Positions 1 through 6,104 of a stretch of 9,118 nt of DNA are shown one piece after another (positions within the stretch are counted from its first letter, which is position 1; every line of letters begins with the position of its first letter). The DNA is from SAR324 cluster bacterium. Lineage in GTDB: Bacteria; Bdellovibrionota; UBA2361; JAAZON01. The notes beneath the pieces were generated by a model. It was given only the letters and a program-made list of their open reading frames with translations, did no database searches and had not been told where the DNA came from. The translations under genes and the position numbers were made by a program. The stretch lies in the NCBI GenBank assembly GCA_012797725.1, contig JAAZON010000456.1, forward strand, positions 1-9,118, read 5' to 3'.

Positions 1-1249
1 AAATGGAAATCTAAAAATCCTAAGCAATGCCGTGGGTGAGCATTCAGTACTTTCCAATATCATTAAATTAGTAACAGATGCACAACGTAGAAAACCTAAG
101 ATTCAACGCCTGGGAGATGCTGTTAGCGCTTGGTTTGTTCCTTTTGTTTTGATTGTTTCGCTTCTTACGCTTGGTGTTTGCTATGGTTTTTTGGAGCTAG
201 ACTTTCAGGCTTCCTTGCTTCGAGCAGTTGCGGTACTAGTAATTGCCTGCCCTTGTGCCATGGGCCTTGCAACCCCCACTGCAGTAATGGTAGGGCTTGG
301 CCGCGCAGCCAAACATGGAATTTTAATAAAGGGAGCTGATACAGCAGAAAGACTTGCAGGAGTACAAACAGTAATCTTTGACAAAACCGGAACACTTAGC
401 ACTGGCCAGTTTATTGTAAGTAAAATAGACACAAGACTCGAGGATACAGAATACATCAAATCTGTCGTTCTTAGTCTCGAAAGATACTCCTCCCATCCGA
501 TAGCAAGATCTTTGGTCTCTTCTTTCAAGGATGCCAAAGAAATTAAATTCCAAGAGGTACAAGAAACAAAAGGAGTTGGTATAAAAGGCAAGGATTCTCT
601 GGGGAACGTTTTTGAAATTCGAGGTAATGTTAACAGAGTTAGTGAAAACGACATTCTCGAAAATGACTTGTTGGTACTTAAGAATGGAAACGTGATTGGG
701 GAGCTAAGCATCGCTGATGAAATTAAGAAGGAAGCATTCTTTACGATAAACGAGCTTAACGAATTGGGAATCAGATCTGTGCTTCTTAGTGGCGACTCTA
801 AAGAAAAATGTGAGAAAATAGCTCAACTGCTCGGTATTACACAGGTCTACGCACAGAAAAAACCTGATGAAAAATTGAGTTTGGTACAAGAGATAAGTGA
901 AAGTTCGACATCTGCTTTTGTAGGAGATGGTATAAATGATGCACCTTCTTTAGCCGGAGCAAGCGTTGGGATATCTCTAAGTGACGCAACGGAGGCTGCA
1001 ATTCAATCCGCACAAGTCTTGCTTCTGCACAGTAGGATTGATTATCTGGTAACAGCTATCAAGTTATCAAGACTCACTTACTCGACTATTAAGCAAAATC
1101 TCTTCTGGGCTTTCTGCTACAATATTGTCGCCATTCCCATGGCAGCTGCAGGTTGCCTAAGTCCAATGCTTGCAGCATTAGCCATGGCAATGTCGGATGT
1201 TGTGGTTATTGGAAACTCACTAAGACTTAGAACGGCAGGACTAAACTAA
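1..1249 (+). CDS. copA: Copper-translocating P1B-type ATPase, 5'-truncated by window edge
   Basis: This is an inner-membrane Cu(I) exporter driven by ATP. The reading frame is open from base 2, and the first residues (NGNLKILSNAVGEHS) fit the actuator-to-M5 region of the family. The GTG at 32 is therefore internal, and the metal-binding N-terminus and first helices lie outside the window. Counting from that GTG, the order is: the AQ..K..IQRL stretch before the membrane (17-28), the CPC metal-site motif (73-75, in CPCAMGLATP), the DKTGT phosphorylation site (117-121), the HP nucleotide-domain motif (155-156), GVG (181-183), SGD in place of the usual TGD (253-255), and GDGINDAP (298-305). Two closing membrane helices carry YN(X)4P (363-369) and MAMSD (385-389). 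CPC plus YN(X)4P indicates Cu(I)/Ag(I) rather than Zn/Cd. The last helix has Asp where Cu(I) pumps usually have the second Ser of MxxSS. The gene ends in TAA and no linked chaperone or regulator is visible. Confidence 0.93.
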   Translation, partial: NGNLKILSNAVGEHSVLSNIIKLVTDAQRRKPKIQRLGDAVSAWFVPFVLIVSLLTLGVCYGFLELDFQASLLRAVAVLVIACPCAMGLATPTAVMVGLGRAAKHGILIKGADTAERLAGVQTVIFDKTGTLSTGQFIVSKIDTRLEDTEYIKSVVLSLERYSSHPIARSLVSSFKDAKEIKFQEVQETKGVGIKGKDSLGNVFEIRGNVNRVSENDILENDLLVLKNGNVIGELSIADEIKKEAFFTINELNELGIRSVLLSGDSKEKCEKIAQLLGITQVYAQKKPDEKLSLVQEISESSTSAFVGDGINDAPSLAGASVGISLSDATEAAIQSAQVLLLHSRIDYLVTAIKLSRLTYSTIKQNLFWAFCYNIVAIPMAAAGCLSPMLAALAMAMSDVVVIGNSLRLRTAGLN

Positions 1250-1302
1250 AAACAAAACCTGAGATAGACAAAGCCGCCGACCACGGATTTGAATATGATT
1301 TT

Positions 1303-1337
1303 GCCCGTTTTTCTGACATGATGTGAGAAAAACGGGC
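1303..1337. repeat. 35-nt near-perfect palindrome (hairpin)
   Basis: Two 12-nt arms are exact reverse complements: GCCCGTTTTTCT at 1303-1314 and AGAAAAACGGGC at 1326-1337. The centre continues the symmetry (ACAT/ATGT) after one G:G mismatch. Outside the arms, TT (1299-1300) and AA (1340-1341) also pair across one mismatch. It sits about 55 nt after the stop of the copper ATPase gene and about 90 nt before the next start. It could end transcription of the ATPase gene, but no T-run follows the stem on either strand, so it is not a textbook intrinsic terminator. A processing hairpin or a dispersed palindromic repeat are alternatives. Confidence 0.7.
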
Positions 1338-1362
1338 TAAAGAGTCTTATTCACCAGATTTT

Positions 1363-1391
1363 TTGACAGTTGACCACACAATCAATAAAAA
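1363..1391 (+). promoter_or_regulatory. Candidate sigma-70-type promoter for the 1430 gene
   Basis: A consensus -35 (TTGACA, 1363-1368) lies 17 nt before TAAAAA (1386-1391), which matches the -10 at four of six positions. A second TTGAC copy starts at 1370, giving a tandem TTGACAGTTGACC, and is 17 nt from TATGTA (1393-1398). The following stretch to the ATG at 1430 is AT-rich. This is motif reading only. Confidence 0.4.
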
Positions 1392-1429
1392 ATATGTAAC
1401 ATTAAAGTTCTTGTTAACATAACGAAAAT

Positions 1430-2473
1430 ATGAATTCTTTCGTCTTCCCCAATCCAAAAGATCAGTCGGGACTTACGCTCGAAGAGCTTGACTCTTATTA
1501 TGTAGAATCTATGGACCATGCCATGGCTTTTTCATCTCTTTTGCTGAATTCCGATTCTTATGAGGCTGTTCATAGGAAATATGGATTAGGATCTCTCTTA
1601 TGGGCAAGTATCCTGTGTCCTTATTCGAATGACTCGAATCTTGAGAGATGTAATTCTTACATTGGTGAGCAAGGATTTGATTTGGATCTATTTGAACGCG
1701 CCAGACAGGCTGTCTGGGTTCTTGGGGACGAGCAATACATTGAAAATTCTGAGACTGTAATGCGAACTTATGCCATGTTGAAACTTCATCACCCCAATCA
1801 GAGGGATTTGCATACTATGATGCTTAAAGAACTCATGAAAGAACCTCTGATTCTTGGTTGTTTTAAAGATCAAAGCAAAGCAAGCAGGTACTCACTACTA
1901 CCCCTCTTCCCTGAAAATGCCTCTGAAGGGCCTGAATTAGATTGGGGCGATACCATTGTGGAATCAGGTCGCAAACGACTGAAATTTGAAATTTATCTAG
2001 ATGCACCACTTGCGTTAGCACTTTGTTATGAAAAATTGCCTATTGCACTATGTGGGTTTTTTGCTTCATGCCCTGACACCATCACGGTGAATCAGATTCA
2101 GGGAGTTCGTCCATTCTTGGTAGATGAAAAAGGTGCTTACATCAAGAGAGGATCTAATGGGCGAGCGCTTTTTGGTGTGGACTTTGAATCTCTGCTGGTT
2201 AATGCGGTCGCAGCATTTGCATGCTCGCTCGGTTTTTCCAAGCTTCGCATTTTAGCCGCAAGGCATAATTCATGGGTGCAAAAGTCATTTACAGGTTTTG
2301 ATCTGAAGACGGCTGAAAGACGTTACGATCAGACCGCTTCACGACTGGGTTTCGTAACCGGAAGCGATGGTAACTGGCATCGCCACTTGGGCACCGATAT
2401 CCGAGTGGCCTCATCCTCAATGAATAAATCTATGATAACAGAATTAAAGGACAATGGCACCAGCAGAGCATAA
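1430..2473 (+). CDS. Unrecognised 347-aa protein, C-terminal region faintly DUF535/VirK-like
   Basis: I do not recognise this protein with confidence. It is 347 aa, appears soluble, and has no signal peptide or clear membrane helix. The N-terminal 150 residues are mostly helical in character and rich in Leu, Met and Tyr. The C-terminal part, about 205-320, has a recognisable order: NQIQG (221-225), a Gly/Arg-rich turn (240-250), a hydrophobic helix LLVNAVAAFACSLGF (255-269), a strand LRILAA (272-277) followed by N280, RYD (298-300), and LGF..GSDGNW (306-316). This resembles the layout of DUF535 (VirK/YbjX) proteins, where an LQG strand, a helix, a strand ending in a His/Asn and a YD...dG segment occur in this order. 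That is a weak match from memory. The start at 1430 has no good Shine-Dalgarno, but the next in-frame Met is residue 28. The gene faces the peptidase-like gene convergently, with a 68-nt spacer and no clear terminator. Confidence 0.8.
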   Translation: MNSFVFPNPKDQSGLTLEELDSYYVESMDHAMAFSSLLLNSDSYEAVHRKYGLGSLLWASILCPYSNDSNLERCNSYIGEQGFDLDLFERARQAVWVLGDEQYIENSETVMRTYAMLKLHHPNQRDLHTMMLKELMKEPLILGCFKDQSKASRYSLLPLFPENASEGPELDWGDTIVESGRKRLKFEIYLDAPLALALCYEKLPIALCGFFASCPDTITVNQIQGVRPFLVDEKGAYIKRGSNGRALFGVDFESLLVNAVAAFACSLGFSKLRILAARHNSWVQKSFTGFDLKTAERRYDQTASRLGFVTGSDGNWHRHLGTDIRVASSSMNKSMITELKDNGTSRA

Positions 2474-2541
2474 AAAGTGGTGGGTGGGAAGATGATGGAG
2501 CCGCTTAAGATAAGTGCTACCGATAGATTTTTTGAGATCAC

Positions 2542-3294
2542 CTAGACACTCACTACCTTCAAGTCTTTTTTACGTCTCTCTTCTTGGTTTCTTTGTTCCT
2601 CTTGCCTCTTTTGATTTGCGTACCAGAGCTGTAATATAAGACTCTCACACAAAAACGATTTGGCCCAGCTATCTAGATTAGGAATATTTCCAGGCGAGTT
2701 TTCTTGACTAAGGGCAGCAATTGGAATCGAAGAAGTGCCTATCGGATAAAATGCATAGAACTCGCTTGCGTTTCTATAAATACAAAGTCCATGGCGAAAA
2801 TCAGAAGCAGCCTTTCCGTTACCAAGCATTATTTGTGCATGGCCTGCCCCACCGCGAGGATTTGCAGTTATAACAACAGTGCCTCTTGGCAGTTTTTTAA
2901 GATCTTCACGGCTTTGAACGAGTATTTCTTTGAATGATGGATTGTGACGAAATTTCTCAACAGACTGAATCGCCATCCCGGCTCTTTCATTTCTGTTAAG
3001 TCCTGTCGTTCTTTCAATGGCAAATCTTACATATCTTAAACACCAATTAGCTCCTCTCAATTTGCCTTCAGTCAACTGCTCTGCGTTACGCGCAAGTGCA
3101 TCTCCCCTATCTGAGATTCCTAGATTCATCGCTGAATCTGCCGTAAGAATTCCCCTCGTTTGTATAAGCTCTTGTCTTCGAACATTATCTCTCTCCCTTG
3201 TCCCGGGTCTTGGAACTCTAGAATCGGGATATTCTTGCCCCCCCCCTTCTCTCAATATGGCAGTCGCTAATTTTCCATCCATCGATGAAAGCAC
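2542..3294 (-). CDS. CHAP/NlpC-P60-like cysteine peptidase or amidase, probable disrupted signal peptide
   Basis: This is a likely peptidoglycan hydrolase or related thiol peptidase. Numbered from the GTG at 3294 (250 aa), the candidate catalytic Cys is C85 in GANWCLRYVR, followed by an amphipathic stretch (104-135) and LPRGTVVIT (135-143), then the candidate catalytic His H152 in GAGHAQIMLGNGKAASDF and a FYAFYP strand (179-184). The Cys, LP.G.vvv and GH..i.lGnG..asD order is what CHAP-type domains show. The C-terminus (228-246) is a Lys/Glu/Arg/Gln-rich tail. No proper signal peptide follows GTG 3294 or ATG 3282 (the latter has GGAG 11 nt upstream). In the same frame just upstream, however, lies a hydrophobic stretch CFLVFIIGVLSS, separated from ATG 3328 (MKAM) by one base in a T6 run. 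A G9 tract (3238-3246) encodes Gly17-19. The gene may be secreted but frameshifted, phase-variable or mis-sequenced. The family call is by motif only. Confidence 0.75.
   Translation of the reverse strand: MLSSMDGKLATAILREGGGQEYPDSRVPRPGTRERDNVRRQELIQTRGILTADSAMNLGISDRGDALARNAEQLTEGKLRGANWCLRYVRFAIERTTGLNRNERAGMAIQSVEKFRHNPSFKEILVQSREDLKKLPRGTVVITANPRGGAGHAQIMLGNGKAASDFRHGLCIYRNASEFYAFYPIGTSSIPIAALSQENSPGNIPNLDSWAKSFLCESLILQLWYANQKRQEEQRNQEERRKKDLKVVSV
3238..3246 (-). repeat. Poly-G tract (G9) in coding sequence
   Basis: Nine consecutive C on the + strand read as GGG GGG GGG on the coding strand, giving three Gly near the N-terminus of the peptidase-like protein. It is the longest homopolymer in the window and stands out in AT-rich DNA. 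Loss of one G would join the catalytic domain to the frame opened by ATG 3328. Confidence 0.9.
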
Positions 3295-3328
3295 TCCAAT
3301 AATGAATACTAAAAAACATTGCTTTCAT
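3295..3328 (-). pseudogene. Out-of-frame 5' segment of the peptidase-like gene (probable signal-peptide start)
   Basis: On the minus strand ATG AAA GCA ATG begins at 3328 and runs into a T6 run (3316-3311). In frame from this ATG the product is MKAMFFSIHYW and stops soon after the G9 tract. If the run had five T, the reading would be MKAMFLVFIIGVLSS joined directly to the downstream open frame. That is a classic Sec signal: a Lys, a nine-residue hydrophobic core and small residues. The frame that holds the catalytic domain has a TGA at 3327-3325 and no normal start before the GTG at 3294. I infer a one-base indel. A real frameshift, phase variation and a consensus error look identical here. 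Confidence 0.5.
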
Positions 3329-3408
3329 AGATAGTTATGCTTGGACTTTTATTAAGGTAGCATTAAAAGAACAAAAAAATACACTTGATTTCAATAGATT
3401 AAAGTAAT

Positions 3409-4830
3409 TTATCCCACCGATCCTTCCATCTCAAGCTCAACAAGACGGTTCCACTCTACTGCATACTCAAGGGGTAAAACTTTGACTACTGGCTCCATGA
3501 AGCCACGCACAATCATAGTGCGAGCCTCATCCTCTGAGATTCCTCTGCTGCCTATATAAAAAATCTGCTCATCTGAAATTTTCGAAACGCTCGCCTCATG
3601 CCCGACTGTTGCTTCTTGTTCTTCCACTTCAATTGTTGGATAAGTATCTGTTTGGCTATTTTCATCTAAAAGCAAGGCATCACATTCAACATCAGAGCGG
3701 GCATGCACTGCGCCTGGATAGATTTTGCACAAGCCTCTATAGCTCGAGCGTCCTGTTCCTTTGCTTATCGACTTTGAGAGTATTTTCGAAGTTGTATTTG
3801 GTGCCACATGAATCACTTTTGCACCTGCATCTTGATGCATTCCGTCCTTAGCAAATGCCACACTTAAAACCTCACCATGCGCCCGTTCGCCCATTAAATA
3901 GATCGCTGGATATTTCATTGTAAGCTTGGAGCCAATATTGCCATCTACCCATTCCATTACCGCATCTTCGTAAGCCACTGCGCGCTTGGTGACCAGATTA
4001 AAAACATTTGAGGACCAATTTTGAATTGTGGAATACCTAAAACGCGCTCCTTTCTTCACTATAACCTCAACTACTGCCGCATGTAGCGAATCAGAACTAT
4101 AAGTCGGAGCTGTGCATCCTTCAATGTAATGGGCATAAGCATCATCTTCAATAATTATCAATGTCCGCTCAAACTGCCCCATTCGCTCAGCATTAATTCT
4201 GAAATAGGCCTGCATGGGAACATCGACCTTCACACCCTTTGGCACATAGACAAAGCTACCTCCCGACCAAACAGCAGAGTTAAGAGCGGCGAACTTGTTA
4301 TCATTCGGAGGAACCACCGTTGCCCAATATTTCCTAAAAATATCAGGCAATTCCCTTAGCGCTTGATCAGTGTCAAGGAAAATGACTCCTTTATCCTCCC
4401 ATTCCTTCTTCAAAGAGTGATAAACTGACTCACTTTCATATTGAGCACCCACTCCCGCGAGCACCGTGCGTTCGGCCTCAGGAATACCAAGACGATCGAA
4501 GGTCTTTTTAATATCCTCAGGAACATCATCCCAGGTTCTTCCCTGTTCTTCCACAGGTTTTAAATAATAGTAAATATCATCCAGATCTACAGTTTGAAGA
4601 AGCTCGCTGCCCCAGTTAGGCATTGGTTTGGACCAGAATATATCCAAGGATTTGTGCCTGAACTCACGCATCCAATCAGGTTCATTCTTTAGATCGCAGA
4701 TCTGATTTATAATCTCATGATCTAAGCCCTTTCTTGTTTTAAACACCGGCTTTTCAGGATCTCGAAAGCCATAAGCATATTCATCTTTGCTTTCTATAAT
4801 TCCCTTTAGATTTTCACTTCCACTTGGCAT
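3409..4830 (-). CDS. sufB: Fe-S cluster assembly scaffold SufB
   Basis: SufB is the scaffold subunit of the cytoplasmic SufBC2D complex, which builds Fe-S clusters. The protein is 473 aa, normal for the family, and similarity runs end to end: [17 protein letters not shown] (58-74), YYLKP (88-92), a central segment with [22 protein letters not shown] (178-199), [14 protein letters not shown] (237-250), and a C-terminal [20 protein letters not shown] (411-430) ending in EGSVG. C239 and C383 ([10 protein letters not shown]) align with the two cysteines important in E. coli SufB (Cys254, Cys405), and E412 with Glu434. I start at ATG 4830 because an AAAAGGAGAA Shine-Dalgarno lies just upstream. 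The frame extends to a TTG at 4860 without support. Unusually, no sufC, sufD, sufS or sufU lies beside it: the upstream neighbour is divergent and the downstream one is a peptidase-like gene. Confidence 0.97.
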   Translation of the reverse strand: MPSGSENLKGIIESKDEYAYGFRDPEKPVFKTRKGLDHEIINQICDLKNEPDWMREFRHKSLDIFWSKPMPNWGSELLQTVDLDDIYYYLKPVEEQGRTWDDVPEDIKKTFDRLGIPEAERTVLAGVGAQYESESVYHSLKKEWEDKGVIFLDTDQALRELPDIFRKYWATVVPPNDNKFAALNSAVWSGGSFVYVPKGVKVDVPMQAYFRINAERMGQFERTLIIIEDDAYAHYIEGCTAPTYSSDSLHAAVVEVIVKKGARFRYSTIQNWSSNVFNLVTKRAVAYEDAVMEWVDGNIGSKLTMKYPAIYLMGERAHGEVLSVAFAKDGMHQDAGAKVIHVAPNTTSKILSKSISKGTGRSSYRGLCKIYPGAVHARSDVECDALLLDENSQTDTYPTIEVEEQEATVGHEASVSKISDEQIFYIGSRGISEDEARTMIVRGFMEPVVKVLPLEYAVEWNRLVELEMEGSVG

Positions 4831-4837
4831 CTGAAGC

Positions 4838-4847
4838 TTCTCCTTTT
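4838..4847 (-). promoter_or_regulatory. Strong ribosome binding site fixing the sufB start
   Basis: The coding strand reads AAAAGGAGAA with its AGGAG core (4844-4840) 9 nt before ATG 4830. This supports the ATG over the upstream in-frame TTG at 4860, which would place the site inside the coding sequence. Confidence 0.75.
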
Positions 4848-4904
4848 GTCCAGAAAGCAATCTATGTGTTTTCGGTCAGTTAATCCAGCATTGCCTAATA
4901 CTTG

Positions 4905-4933
4905 AGTTTATTTGTCAAGCATTTAATTGTCAA
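4905..4933 (-). promoter_or_regulatory. sufB: Candidate promoter of sufB
   Basis: On the minus strand a perfect TTGACA (4933-4928) is spaced 17 nt from TAAACT (4910-4905), a four-of-six match to the -10. A second TTGACAA copy starts at 4918, 15 nt further on, inside the spacer, so the TTGACAA direct repeat could also be an operator. The leader before the sufB ATG would be about 70 nt. This is motif evidence only. Confidence 0.4.
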
Positions 4934-4950
4934 ATGCCCATATTAGAAAT

Positions 4951-4979
4951 TTCAAGTAATTAACTTTATGGGTTATGAT
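4951..4979 (+). promoter_or_regulatory. Candidate promoter of the response regulator–tmk–holB–tatD operon
   Basis: TATGAT (4974-4979) is a good -10. The hexamer 17 nt upstream (TTCAAG, 4951-4956) is a poor -35. It lies back to back with the sufB promoter candidate in the 194-nt divergent spacer between the two ATGs. Downstream there is an AGGAGG at 4992-4997 with no start codon near it, then AAGGGG (5012-5017) placed 7 nt before the ATG at 5025. Confidence 0.35.
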
Positions 4980-5024
4980 TCTCCAAATATCAGGAGGCGT
5001 TAATATATTTTAAGGGGCTAATCG

Positions 5025-5396
5025 ATGGCAACAAAACAAAGAATTCTCATTGTTGAAGACGATCCAGACGGACGAGAAGTTTTAGTTCGTATTGTCGAAG
5101 GTCTAGGTTACGACACAATCTCATATGGTTCTGCTGTGGACTGTCTAGGCGATATCAAAGGAAAAGAAATCAGCCTGATGCTTTTGGATATAATGATGCC
5201 TGAGATGAATGGTTACGAACTTATGAAGGAGTTAAAGTCCATTCCTGAATTCCAAAGCATTCCTGTGATAATGGTAACCGCAAAGTCGGACGATTCTGAG
5301 ATGTTTGAAGGATATAAATATGGGGCTGACTATTACATTCCCAAACCCTTTAACTCTAAACAAATCGAGTGGGGGATCAAGACATTCCTCGATTAG
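5025..5396 (+). CDS. Single-domain response regulator (CheY-like receiver)
   Basis: This 123-aa protein is a bare phosphoacceptor receiver with no DNA-binding or enzymatic output domain. The signature residues are all present: acidic pocket E11-D12-D13, phosphoacceptor D55 in LLLDIMMPEMNG-type context, T85 in MVTAKS, and the Y104/K107 pair in DYYIPKPF. It should therefore be phosphorylated by a partner histidine kinase, none of which is encoded here, and act by protein contact as CheY, Spo0F or DivK do. The target is unknown. The start ATG has AAGGGG 7 nt upstream and an in-frame TAA just before it, so it is secure. It lies 30 nt before tmk with no terminator between, and is probably the first gene of the tmk–holB–tatD operon, an unusual place for a signalling protein. 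Confidence 0.93.
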   Translation: MATKQRILIVEDDPDGREVLVRIVEGLGYDTISYGSAVDCLGDIKGKEISLMLLDIMMPEMNGYELMKELKSIPEFQSIPVIMVTAKSDDSEMFEGYKYGADYYIPKPFNSKQIEWGIKTFLD

Positions 5397-5426
5397 AAAG
5401 ACCAATTCGTACGATAGGCCTCAAAA

Positions 5427-6104
5427 ATGTTATTGAAACCAGACCAGCTTCAATTTAAAGACCCAAAGGGTTTTATAGTTCTTGAGGGTGTAAATGGCTG
5501 TGGCAAGTCGACCCTTCAAAAAAAACTTGCCAAGGAAATTCTAAGCTTAGGCTTTTCAACTCTATGCACCAGAGAACCTGGCGGAACTAAAATGGGTAAT
5601 GAACTTAGAGAAATACTGCAGGAGGGACGTGTTGGTAAGATTTCTGATGTTGCCGAACTTCTTCTCTTCGCTGCAGATCGCGCTCAACACATAGAAGAAG
5701 TCATAAAACCTGCACTTCAAAACCATCAATTAGTGATATCGGATCGCTACTTTTATTCCACCACGGCATTTCAAGGTTATGGCCGAGGTTTAGACCAAAC
5801 GCTTGTGCAGAAAATAAATGGGGTAGCAGTTCGAGATTGCCTTCCCGATGTGGTCTTGCTTTTGGATCTGGATCCCGAAGCAGGACTAAGACGAAATGCT
5901 AAGGATAGCAACTCTCTTTCTTCTAAAGATACCTTCGAGAGTGAAGATATGGCTTTTCATCGAAGAATTCGTCAAGGCTTTTTGGAAATCGCGAAGTGTG
6001 AAGTCACACCTTTCGTTCAAATTGATGCCTCAAAATCAAAAGACGATGTTTTTAATGACGCAATGATGGCAGTTGAAAAATTATTAGTTCAGTTCAAGAA
6101 ATGA
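5427..6104 (+). CDS. tmk: Thymidylate (dTMP) kinase
   Basis: The enzyme phosphorylates dTMP to dTDP with ATP in the cytoplasm, on the route to dTTP. It is 225 aa, slightly longer than usual because of about 15 residues before the first strand. Motifs in order: P-loop EGVNGCGKST (20-29), REPGGT (49-54), LLLFAADRAQHIEEVIKPAL (78-97), ISDRY (104-108) with STTAFQGYGRG (111-121), LLLDLDPEAGLRR (144-156) leading into the LID, and FHRRIRQGFLEIA (177-189). Two positions depart from the family pattern. The P-loop acid (EGxD/E) is Asn24, and the usual DRFE of the LID region reads DTFE (168-171). The rest is ordinary, so I keep the call. An AGG lies 8 nt before the ATG. The stop overlaps the holB start as ATGA, suggesting translational coupling. 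Confidence 0.94.
   Translation: MLLKPDQLQFKDPKGFIVLEGVNGCGKSTLQKKLAKEILSLGFSTLCTREPGGTKMGNELREILQEGRVGKISDVAELLLFAADRAQHIEEVIKPALQNHQLVISDRYFYSTTAFQGYGRGLDQTLVQKINGVAVRDCLPDVVLLLDLDPEAGLRRNAKDSNSLSSKDTFESEDMAFHRRIRQGFLEIAKCEVTPFVQIDASKSKDDVFNDAMMAVEKLLVQFKK

Noticed and set aside
205..711. 168-aa open frame on the minus strand opposite the copper ATPase
   Set aside because: Its composition has no domain character, and it lies fully within a strongly conserved gene on the other strand, so it is a shadow.
2474..2541. Bidirectional terminator between the two convergent genes
   Set aside because: The only inverted repeat seen is a 4-bp CTTA/TAAG stem, and the T6 run is not next to it.
3017..3334. 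105-aa open frame on the plus strand opposite the peptidase-like gene
   Set aside because: The minus-strand frame carries the Cys/His motif blocks of a real family, while this frame is Ser/Pro/Leu-rich without motifs.
3373..3394. Terminator for sufB formed by TTGA..TCAA followed by a T7 run on the minus strand
   Set aside because: The stem is only 4 bp with a 2-nt loop and is too weak and AT-rich to call.
4831..4860. Upstream TTG start for sufB
   Set aside because: The strong AAAAGGAGAA ribosome binding site lies within this extension and points to ATG 4830.
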